Under the pieces are notes generated by a model. It saw only the letters and a program-made list of their open reading frames with translations. It was not told the origin of the DNA and searched no databases. DNA of 64,000 nt. Source: Streptomyces sp. Root1304 (GTDB lineage Bacteria > Actinomycetota > Actinomycetes > Streptomycetales > Streptomycetaceae). The DNA lies in NCBI RefSeq assembly GCF_001426405.1, contig NZ_LMEP01000022.1:334066-398065 (forward strand). Direction: 5' to 3'. Position numbers and translations under genes: made by a program. Every line of letters starts with the position of its first letter. Within the stretch, counting starts at the first letter, position 1. This document shows, one piece after another, positions 24,906-34,900 of this stretch.

Positions 24906-27900
24906 CTAGCCGAGTGCGCTGTGGCTGAGCCAGCCGCTGGCGCCGACGAGGACTCGGGCGCCGTGGGTGGTGCGCGTGCCGGCGTAGAAGTAGAGCTTTC
25001 CGTCGCTCATGGCGGTCCAGAGGTCGGGGATGCTGTCGCCGTTGAGATCAGGCGTACCGATGATCATCGGGATGGCGGAGGATCCCCAGCCGGAGCTTCC
25101 GTAGATCTCGTCCTTGCCCGTGGCCGAGGTCGACGCGAGAGCGATCGAGTTGAGGTCGAGGCCGCCTCCGGCGAGGGCCTTGCCGTGCCGGAGGAGAAGG
25201 CCGCGTGCAGGGTCCTCGCTTCGCCACAGGAGGTCGGGGACGCCGTCGCCGCCGATGTCGGTGACCATGACGATGTCTCTCTGGTCCCAGGCGGTGTCGA
25301 GAAGCAGGCGGGCTTCATGGAAGGCGCCGCCGGTGTAGCCGACGAAGGCCCAGAGCTGGGGGCCGGCCTTGACGAGCATGTCGGGGAGTTTGTCCCCGGT
25401 GATGTCGCTCGTCGCGACGATCTGGGTGAGGCTGCTGGGAGCAGGAGCGTTGCTGGGGAGCAGGATTTCACGGCGCTTGTCGATGTTGACGGCGCCGTAG
25501 CCGTCTCCTGGGTAGACCCACAGCTTGCCGCCGACGCGGGCGATCATGTCCTGGAGGCCGTCGCCGCCGTAGAAGTCGCCGTTGTGGGTGATCAGCGCGC
25601 CCTTGAAGTGGGCGCTGGCGGGGGCGATGAAGGCGGGAAGGTCGTCGCCGTTGGGGTCCTTGTCGGGGTTGTAGCGGTAGGCGCCGGACATGGAGTAGTC
25701 GACGTCGCCGGTGCCCTTGAGGAGGTCCGCGGTGGCGTGGGACGGGTAGAGGCGGAGGTTACCGGCGGAGGTGATCGCCAGGAGGTCGGGGAGTTTGTCC
25801 CCGGTGAAGTCTCCGGGCATGTCGGCCTGGTCGCGCGGGGTGACGTAGAAGAAGTACTTCGTGGGTTCCGAGACGTGGCCCGCGCCGTCGATGGTCCTGA
25901 CGAAGAGCACGTTGGGGCCGGCGGTGGGCGGCTTGGCGCTGCTGAGCAGCGCCGTGGTGGTGATCGGGGTCCCGGCGGTCCGAGTGAGGGAGAAGGGATA
26001 ACCGGAGGAGTTGAACCCGTACTCGTACCGGACGACGTCAGTGTCCAGCGCCCGGAAGGTGAAGGAGCCCGGGGTCCCGAACTTCTTCTTCGACCACTTG
26101 GCGTCCTCTGCCTCGTTTCCGAAGGCGTTCTCATTGCTGTCGGCGTCGGGGAAGTCGACGGAGGTGACCTTCGGCGGCCGGGGTGCGGCACTGTCGAAGA
26201 CGAATCGGCAAGGAATGCCGGCAGGGGCGTAGGTCGAGGTGGTGCCGGCGTCGTCGATGGCCCGTACCTGCCAGGAGTAGGTGGTGCCGTTGACGAGGCC
26301 GCTGGTGGCGAAGCCGGAGGTTGTACGGAGGGCGGCTGCGGTGTCGCCGCCGACGGAGACCGTGCCGGTGGCCTTCAGCATGTCTCCTGTGGTGGCCCAC
26401 TTGCCGACCGGCCACAGGTCGAAGTCGATCCGGTCGAGGTTCTTGTCCGCGTCGGTCGACCGGGCAGTGAAGGTCAGCGCTTCGGCGCCCACGCGAACGT
26501 ACGGCGCGGTGGTGGTGCACTTGGCGTCGGGGCCGAGGTCGAGATTGGTCGGCGCGGTCGGAGGGCGGTTGTAGACGAGGGTGAGCGCGGGGGCGTTCTC
26601 GCCGTTCGCCTGGAACTTCTTCCATGCGTACTGGGAGTCCTCGTCCCGTGCGCGCATGCCGAACGTGACGGAGCTCTTGCCCTGATCCGCCGCGCTCTGC
26701 GCCGCCGCCCTCACGTCGAAGGTCTCATAGGCGTCGCGGCACCCGGTCTTGTAGCCGTGCGCGAAAGTCCCGGAGGCGACCTTGTTGCCGTCGTGCAGTC
26801 GGGGGGCGTTCTTCCAGTTCGTCCGGCCGCTGATCGCACCGGTGACGTGGACGCTCATTGACCTGGGGCTGCACGACCACGAGTAGGTCTCCAGCAGGCT
26901 GAGCTTTGCGCTCATGATCTTCGCGCCCTTGAGGGTCTTGTCGAACGCGATGTTGAAGTACGAGCGGGACGTGCCCCACGTGTCGGACTCGAATCCGACC
27001 CGGGCCTCGTGGCTGCCTCCCTTGTTGAAGTCCTTGCCGTTGAAGAAGGTGGCGTTGGGGAAGCGGCTGTAGGCGGTGGTCCAGTCCTGCGTGTGCTTCG
27101 TGACCGAGGGGTCGATGAAGACCGGGTAGGTCGTGGTGGAGTCGTTGAGGAAGTCCTGGTTCGGGGTCAGCAGCCAGTTCGACTCGGACAGCTCGGCCTC
27201 CACCAGGTCACCCCGCGATTCGGGCGAGGGTCCGTTGAGGAGCGCCAGTCCCAGAGTCGCGGCGGAGCCGGACTGGGAGGGTGCGGGGGTCGGCTCGGGC
27301 GGTGCCGAAGGGAGCGGTGACTCGGTCAGCGTGGGCTGGGGCCCGTCGGTCGCCGTGGGCAGGACCTCGGCGAGTGGGTCGGTCACGTCGTTGGCCAGCT
27401 CTTCGGCACTGGCCGTGGGGCTCGGTGCGGCGGAGGTCGTGGTGCTCGTGGACGGGGCCGGCGTCTCGGACGCGGAAGGCTGGGCGGTGGCGCCCACCGA
27501 TCCGTCGGTGACTGCCGGGGTGCCGCTGCTGTCCCACATCATCGGGGTCGCGGACATGGCGACCTCGTCTCCGTCGGTGGTCTGCGCCGCGACGACACCG
27601 GAGGCCGGGTCAAGCCGGAAGACGAGGTTGGACGACATCAGCCCGTACGACAGCTGCGCGATATGAGGATCCGCCGCCGCCGCACGGTTCTTGAGAACGA
27701 TGAGCTGCGCGAAGCCGGTGTCCTCCGCGGTGAGGACCAGGTCCGCGCCGGGGAAGATCTCGGGGTAGAGCGCACGCGACCCGTCGATGATCGGGGTCGG
27801 TACGGGCCCTGGCCAGGTGAGCTGGATGTCATAGGTCCCGGCGACCGTCATCGTGATCAGAGGAGTACTGGCGGCAGGTTCCTCGGAGACACCTCGAACG

Positions 27901-28367
27901 AGGGAGACACGCCTGACACTCTTACGGGAAGCACGGTCAACGGAGCCACCGGCGGAGAACACGATGCGCGTGTTCGTCGCCTTCGGCTCCCAGCCGTCAT
28001 TCGTACGGTGGAGCGTGGTGTCGACGGGCTTCCAGTCACCGCCGGACTTCGCCCAGATCGGGGAAGCGTAGAGCTTCTTCTGCGTCAGTCCGTCGGGGCG
28101 TGCCCATGTTGTCGAGCGCGCCGTGCGCTGGGCGGTGATCTCGACCGGCTTGCCGGTCTTGCGGGCCAGATTGAACGCGGTGTCCTGAGCTACCACCCGG
28201 CTCTCGCCGTGCTTCTCGGAACCGTTGCCGGGAAGCGATGAATTCAGGCCACCTGATGCACCAACAGGCCGCAAGTTGGCATAAGCGATTCCTCCAGCGG
28301 CGATTGCGACGGCAACTACTGCCGCGCCAACGCGCCGACCGGGGTTGCGCCATCCTTCTTGACTCAT
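24906..28367 (-). CDS. Secreted DNRLRE / FG-GAP (VCBS) repeat protein, RHS partner
   Basis: This 1153-residue protein has a basic start and hydrophobic signal/anchor (VGAAVVAVAIAAGGIAYA). A domain found before RHS proteins follows (~60-260), then a Ser/Thr/Pro linker (~300-380), and a DNRLRE-type beta domain from ~412 (YPVFIDPSVTKHTQDW ... GTSRSYFNIAF). Fibronectin-like segments come next, then at ~845-1153 at least five FG-GAP/VCBS units (DFTGDKLPDLLAI, DITGDKLPDMLVK, DIGGDGVPDLLWR, DLNGDSIPDLWTA). The Asp-rich loops resemble the Ca-binding loops of beta-propellers. It is divergent from RHS2, so the two are probably co-expressed cell-surface or exported partners. ATG 28367 follows AAGGGGACC. 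Confidence 0.87.
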   Translation of the reverse strand: MSQEGWRNPGRRVGAAVVAVAIAAGGIAYANLRPVGASGGLNSSLPGNGSEKHGESRVVAQDTAFNLARKTGKPVEITAQRTARSTTWARPDGLTQKKLYASPIWAKSGGDWKPVDTTLHRTNDGWEPKATNTRIVFSAGGSVDRASRKSVRRVSLVRGVSEEPAASTPLITMTVAGTYDIQLTWPGPVPTPIIDGSRALYPEIFPGADLVLTAEDTGFAQLIVLKNRAAAADPHIAQLSYGLMSSNLVFRLDPASGVVAAQTTDGDEVAMSATPMMWDSSGTPAVTDGSVGATAQPSASETPAPSTSTTTSAAPSPTASAEELANDVTDPLAEVLPTATDGPQPTLTESPLPSAPPEPTPAPSQSGSAATLGLALLNGPSPESRGDLVEAELSESNWLLTPNQDFLNDSTTTYPVFIDPSVTKHTQDWTTAYSRFPNATFFNGKDFNKGGSHEARVGFESDTWGTSRSYFNIAFDKTLKGAKIMSAKLSLLETYSWSCSPRSMSVHVTGAISGRTNWKNAPRLHDGNKVASGTFAHGYKTGCRDAYETFDVRAAAQSAADQGKSSVTFGMRARDEDSQYAWKKFQANGENAPALTLVYNRPPTAPTNLDLGPDAKCTTTAPYVRVGAEALTFTARSTDADKNLDRIDFDLWPVGKWATTGDMLKATGTVSVGGDTAAALRTTSGFATSGLVNGTTYSWQVRAIDDAGTTSTYAPAGIPCRFVFDSAAPRPPKVTSVDFPDADSNENAFGNEAEDAKWSKKKFGTPGSFTFRALDTDVVRYEYGFNSSGYPFSLTRTAGTPITTTALLSSAKPPTAGPNVLFVRTIDGAGHVSEPTKYFFYVTPRDQADMPGDFTGDKLPDLLAITSAGNLRLYPSHATADLLKGTGDVDYSMSGAYRYNPDKDPNGDDLPAFIAPASAHFKGALITHNGDFYGGDGLQDMIARVGGKLWVYPGDGYGAVNIDKRREILLPSNAPAPSSLTQIVATSDITGDKLPDMLVKAGPQLWAFVGYTGGAFHEARLLLDTAWDQRDIVMVTDIGGDGVPDLLWRSEDPARGLLLRHGKALAGGGLDLNSIALASTSATGKDEIYGSSGWGSSAIPMIIGTPDLNGDSIPDLWTAMSDGKLYFYAGTRTTHGARVLVGASGWLSHSALG

Positions 28368-28919
28368 GTGCGAGGTCCCCTTCCCCCCAGAATCCGGGGC
28401 TCTCGCGCACCGGCTGGAACTACGAAGCCAGCCATGACGTCTAAGAGGGCGACCTGGGTAGCACACCCTCGGGGAGGTCACGGCTGGGCCAGCTGATGAT
28501 GGCCTACGGCATCCGCCCCGTCACGCCGCAACCGGACCGTCGGAACGGGACCACCGCGGGGCAGAAGCAGGATTCCGGAAGCAGCGAGAAGGAGTTGCTC
28601 CGCGGCATCAAGGGGTCGGCGCCCCGGCACATGGCGCTAAACATGCGCAAATCCTGCAAGGTGTCAACCTATTCATCCGCAAGTGGGCGCGGGAATGCCT
28701 GATTACCCCAGCCGAGTGCACTGATCCAGTTCATCGGAATGGTTCCGATGAACCGCATTGATGCCACACCATGCCATTACGTTCCGTGACGATGATCACG
28801 CCTGCCCGGCGTTCTCTGGCATTCCTTCACGTCATGACCGCAGAATCTGCGCAAGCCTGAAGTGCAATCACACGCGGTCCGTTCCGGTCCCGCTCCGAGT
28901 GGTCCGGGGGGACCCCGTC
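28368..28919. promoter_or_regulatory. Divergent promoter region of FG-GAP and RHS2 genes
   Basis: About 550 bp between divergent starts with no credible gene. It is AT-richer at 28620-28830. A perfect 11-bp inverted repeat lies at 28729-28753, and a strong GGGGGGA ribosome-binding site lies immediately before the proposed TTG start at 28920. Confidence 0.5.
28729..28753. promoter_or_regulatory. Perfect inverted repeat, candidate operator
   Basis: GTTCATCGGAA-TGG-TTCCGATGAAC has 11-bp arms and a 3-bp spacer, ~167 bp before the RHS2 start and ~360 bp before the FG-GAP start. Symmetry and place suit an operator for a dimeric regulator; it could also be a short hairpin in the leader. Confidence 0.45.
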
Positions 28920-31900
28920 TTGTCTGGTCGTCTTTCGCCTGCCCGTCGTCGCAGACGGCGCCTCTTCCTTCCCGCCTTGGGGGCGGCGCTCCTCGTCGGT
29001 TTGCTGCCCGCCCAGTCGATGGCTCTGCCGCCCGACCCGACCGCTGCGGAGACGGGCCGAGAAACCCTCGAAGCGGAGCCGCTCGCTCTCGAACCTCTTG
29101 TGGAGGAAAAGCCGGTCGAGGGCCAGACGTTCGAGGAGGATCTCGAGACCTTGAAGGTCGAGGTCCCCGACGACCAGCAGGCGGCCCCCGCCGGTACCAC
29201 GACCCCGCCGCCGGCGAACACCGGCACCGTGACCTTCGGGTCCGGCGTCAGCCAGACCTCGGCCACCAGCACGACGGCCGATCAAGTGGGCCTCCAGCCG
29301 GCCACGAACAGCGTCCCGGTCAGCCTCGGTCAGGCTGTCGGCCAGCCCGCCCCCACTGGCACCTGGCAGACCACCGTCGTGAACCGGGCCGACGAGATCA
29401 GCAAGGTCGAAGGCGCGCTGACGGTCGGCACTCTGGTGACCGTTCAGGCTCCCGCCACGGGATCCGTGCCGGTCTCGGTACAGGTCGACTACAGCAAGTT
29501 CGAGAACCTATACGGTGCCGACTGGTCCAGCCGTCTGCGCCTCGTCCAGTTCCCCGAGTGCTACCTGACCACGCCGCTCGAAGAGGCGTGCCAGGAGTAC
29601 GAGGAACTGGAGACCGTCAACGACACGGGCACCAAGTCGATCACCGCGACGGTCGACACCGCCGCGGACGGCACGACCACACCCGCTGTCACCACGGGCA
29701 GCGCCCCGTACTCCGGACCCGCGGTGATGCAGGCCTCCTACACCACCGCCACTCCCGTGGCCACGGGCGGCGACAAGGCCGTCATCGGCACGGTGGACTC
29801 CGGTGCCGGCGCCGGAGGCTCGTTCAAGGCGACGCCGCTCGCCTCCAGTGGGAAGTGGTCGGCCGGAGGCTCCTCCGGAGCCTTCACCTGGAGCTACCCT
29901 CTGACGATTCCTCCCTCGCCTGCCGGTCCCGCGCCGAACGTGTCGTTCGACTACAGCTCGCAGACGGTGGACGGCAAGACGGCCGTCTCTTCCCCGCAGA
30001 CGTCCTGGGTCGGCGAGGGCTGGGAGTACGACCCCGGTCACATCGAGCGCCGCTACCGAACGTGCAAGGACGACACGAAGCCTCTGGGCTCGAACGCGGC
30101 CAACAACACGGCCAGGGCCGACAAGACCAGCGACCTCTGCTGGGTGTCGTACAACGCGGTGATGTCGCTCGGCGGCAAGACGACCGAGTTGGTCCGGGAC
30201 GACGCGGCGACCACCGACGCCGAGAACGATACGGAGATCTACCGGCCTCAGGTCGACGACGGCAGCAGAATCCAGCGGATGACGGGTGGTACGAACCGTG
30301 ACAACAACGGTGAGTACTGGGTCGTCACCACCGCCGATGGCACCAAGTATTTCTTCGGCCTGAACCAGGTGGGTGACGGTCACGCCGACACCAACTCCGT
30401 CTCGACTGTGCCGGTCTTCGGCAACCACCCTGACGAGCCGTGCCACGGCTCCTCCTTCGCCGCCTCCCGCTGCACGGACAAGCAGCAGGCGTGGCGCTGG
30501 GGTCTCGACAAGATCGTTGACGTCCACGGCAACGTGATGGTTGTCAACTGGTCTCAGGAGAAGAACTACTACGCGGTCCGCGAGAAGCGGAAGGATCCGG
30601 AACAGTACGACCGGTACGCGTACCCGACGAGCATCGAATACGGCATGCGCGCGGGCAGCCTCACCAATCCTGCGGCGAAGGTCGTCTTCGGAACGCAGCA
30701 GCGCTGCCTCAAGGACGCCACGGCATGCGCGGCCGCGAACTTCGACAAGACCGGCGACCCTGGCGCCTATCGCGCCTGGTGGGACACCCCTGGTGCGCTG
30801 AACTGCAAGGCAACCTCCGACCTCTGTCCTTCCTTTCCCTCGTTCTGGACGCAACTGCGCCTGGCAACGGTGACCACGTGGGCTGCCCGTGCCGGCCAGA
30901 CGGAGCTGGGCAAGGTCGACAGCTACACGCTGCACCAGTCCTTCCCCGAGGACTGGTACGACACCTCACCGGGACTCTGGCTCAACTCCATCACCCGCAC
31001 CGGTTTCAAGCCCGGTGACACGACCGGCACCATCCAGTCCAAGGACGGCGTCAGTTTCGCCCACTACACCGTCGGAACCACGTCCCCGCTACGAAACCGG
31101 CTCAAGGACAAGCAGCTCCGCAACCTGGTGCCGACCGGGCTGGCTACGGACAAGCGCCCCCCGTTCACTCGACCCCGCATCGGCACCGTGGCAACGGAAG
31201 CCGGCGGCAGCATCGAGGTCGAATACGCCGGCGGATGCGCGGCTGAACCAGCCCAGGACCTGGGCAAGGCCAACACGTACTGCTACCCCGTGCGCTGGTC
31301 ACCTGACGGCGACGAAAAGACGCCCGCCAAGGCGTGGTTCAACAAGTACGTGGTCGCGTCGGTCACCGAGACCGACAAGGTCACCTCGCTCTTCACCAAG
31401 CCGGTCTACACCCAGTACCGCTACTACGGACCGGCTTGGGCAAAGAGCGAGGACGAGTTCACCCGGCCCTCGCTGCGGACGTACAGCGACTGGCGAGGCT
31501 ACCGGAAGGTCACGGCTACCAAGGGCGCCAGCATCACGCCGCTGTGGGATACGCCGCAGTCCCAGTCGTTCTCGGAGACGCGCTACTTCCAGGGCGTCGG
31601 CGGGGAGGTGCTCGACTCTGAGAACGTGGCCCTGGCCGGGTCGGACGGCACGAAGGTGACGGACGAGCCGCAGTACGCCGGCATGACTGCCGAGACGGTC
31701 ACCTATCTCAACTCCAACAAGCTGGCCAACGGCAGGCCCAAGGTCGTCAGCAGAACACTCAGCGTTCCGGAGTCCACCACGACCGCGTCCCGCAGCCGTA
31801 AGGCAGAGGACGGCACAGCCCTCGACCCGCTTCTCGCCCGTCGGACCAGCGTCAAGCAGACCGACACCATTCAGACAGTCGGCACCAGTTGGCAAGGAGT

Positions 31901-34900
31901 ACGCACAACGACCGTGGGCCGTAACTCGTACGGCCTCCCAACTGCCGTCGAGACCGCCGTCGTCAAACGGAACGGTACCGGGGGCGAGACTCTCTCCGAG
32001 CAGTCCTGCACCAAGACCGGGTACGTCCACAACGAATCGGCCTGGCTTATCGGGCTGCCCACGTCGAAGCGCACCACCACGACCACCTGCACCAATTCCG
32101 ACACGGCCGACCCCGCCACCGAGCTGAAGGGTTCGGTGCAGATCACATACGACAACGACGCTGCCGCACCCACCCGGGGCCTGACCACGTCCGTCTCCGA
32201 GATCGACGGCGCCGGTACCACTCACTCCGTCACCACCTCCACGACGTACGACCCCCTCGGCCGCATCCGCACCGTCACCGCACCCGGGACAGGCGCGATC
32301 GAGACGCAATACACCCCCGGCGACCAGGGCGGACCAGTCACCGCGGTCAAAACCATCAGGAAGCTCAAGCCCGGCCTCACCGAAATAGTCCACGAGTCCA
32401 CCACCACCTTCGACCCGGGTCGGGCTCTGCCCCTGACCGCCACCGACCCCAACGGCCATGTCACCAGGACCGAGTACGACGCGCTTGGCCGCCTCATCAA
32501 GAGCTGGTCCGCTTCCCGCTCCTCCGGGAGCCAACTCCCCAACGTCGAGGTCGAGTACCAGCAGGCCATCGCCACACCGAACGAGACCCGCCCGGCGGCC
32601 GTCACCGTCAAGACCCTCAAGGACGACGGCACCTACGCCCGTCAGATCACGCTCTACGACGGCCTGCTGCGCCAGGTCCAGACCCAGTCCGAGGCCGTCG
32701 GACCGGGCAGGATCATCAGCGATACCGAGTACAACTCCGAAGGTTTGGTAGCCGAGCAGACAGGCAGCTACCTCGCCAAGGGCGAGCCCGAAACCAAGCC
32801 GTTCGAAGTCAAGTCCGCCACCCTCATACCCAGTCGCGCCAAGACCTTTTACGACGGCCTCGGCCGCGCCGCACGACAGACCACGTTCCACGGTGCGATC
32901 GCCAAGTACTCCTCGTACACCGGATACGGCGATGACAGCGTCACGGTGGACCCGCCCGGTTCCACCGTCCCGAAGACGACGACGTACTCCGACGCCCTCG
33001 GTCGCGTCACGTCGATCCGCCACTACACCGCCCTCGGCAGCAACGGCCCCTACCGTGCGACCACGTACGGCTACGACAAGCGCGGCAACCGCACCGCGGT
33101 CACCGATTCGGCCGGCAACACCTGGACGTACGCCTATGACGCACGAGGCCGAGTGACAGCTGCGAAGGACCCCGACACGGGCACCACCAAAACGGAGTAC
33201 GACAACGCCGACCGCCCGACCCTCGTCACAGACGCCTCCCTGAAGTCCACGTACACCAAGTACGACGAACTCAGCCGGGTCACCGAGGTCCACGAAGGCT
33301 CGGCAAGCGGCGCCCTGATGAAGTCATTCACCTACGACAAGGCCGGCGCGCTCGGCCTTCTCCACGAGTCGACGCGTCACACCGCCGACGGTGACTACAT
33401 CAACCGCGTCACCAGCTACGACACCGAGTACCGGCCCACCAAGCGTGAAACCGTCATCCCCAGCAACAGCATGACGACGGGCATGTCGGGCGTGTACGCG
33501 TACACCTACACGTACACGCCCATGGGTGCGCCTCTCTCAGTCACCCTGCCCAAGGTCGGCGGGCTGGCCGACGAGAAGGTCATCACCCGATACAACGAGG
33601 ACGGCCTGCCCGAGTCCACCTCGGGCCACAACTGGTACACCACCGACGCCAGCTACTCCCCGTACGGCGAGGTACTGCGCACCGTCTCCGGCGCCCAGCC
33701 CTACCGGGTCTGGACCACCAACTTCATCGACGAACACACTGGTCGGCTCCAGCGCACGGTCACCGACAGGGAGACCGCCGGCCCGCACGAAATCACGGAC
33801 GCCCGCTACTCCTACGACACCGCCGGCATGATCACCGCCAGCGCCCGAAAGCTCTTCGAAGCGGCGGGGGCGGCCTGGGACAACCAGTGCTTCACCTACG
33901 ACGTCATGGGCGAGCTGGTCAACGCCTGGACGTCGAATATCACCCCCGCGGACATCAAGACCGCGGGCGGCACCGGGTGCAAGGCCGAAAGCGGCGCCAC
34001 ATGGGGCTACCGCAATGACGGTGCTCCCTCCAACGGTCCGGTCGCGGACGCTGTTCCCCAGGCCGGTACCCAGCCCACCAACCTCGCCACGACAGCTCCC
34101 GCCGCCAGCACCGTCGCCACCGGCGCGACCGCCTACCGCCAGTCCTTCACCTTCGACCGGCTCGGCAACCGCGCCACGATGACCGAGCACGACCCGGCCG
34201 GCGACACCACCAAGAACACCAGCTACGGCTACACCTACAACCCCAGCCAGCCGCACACGCTGACCTCCGTCGCCACCGCCCCGGCAGGCAAGGGCAGCAG
34301 CTACACCTACAACCCCACCGGCACCACCCGCACCCGAGACCTGCCCGGCACCGACCAGGACCAGACCCTCGAGTGGACCAACGAGCACAAACTCGCCTCC
34401 AACACCGTCGGCACGACCAAAACCACCTACGTGTACGACGCCGAGGGCAACCGCCTCCTGGAAAACACCTCCGGAGTCGGCAGCACCCTCTACCTGGGCG
34501 AAGCCGAGGTCACCACCAACGGCACAGCCATCACGCAGGCCTCCCGCGCCTACGCCCAGGCCGGCGCACCCACCGTCGTGCGGACCACGAACGGCACCAA
34601 CACGGGTCACGTGCTCAACGCCCTGATCGCCGACCATCTCGGAACCGCCAACACCACCGTCGAACTCGCCACCGGCCAGAAGGTCACTCGCCGCTCGCTG
34701 AAGCCCTACGGCGAACTCCGCGGCCCCAAACCCGCGAACTGGCCCAACAAGCGCGGCTACCTCGGCGTCGGGATCGACGACACCACCTCCGGCCTCACCC
34801 ATATCGGCGCCCGCGAATACGACCAGAACACCGGCCGGTTCCTCTCTGCCGACCCCATCATCGACCTCACCGACCCGCTCCAAATGAACGGGTACACCTA

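Noticed and set aside
24376..24909. A single plus-strand gene spanning the metallo-hydrolase fragment and IS remnant
   Set aside because: Only the last ~55 codons are protein-like (transposase). The first part is antisense to the metallo-hydrolase fragment.
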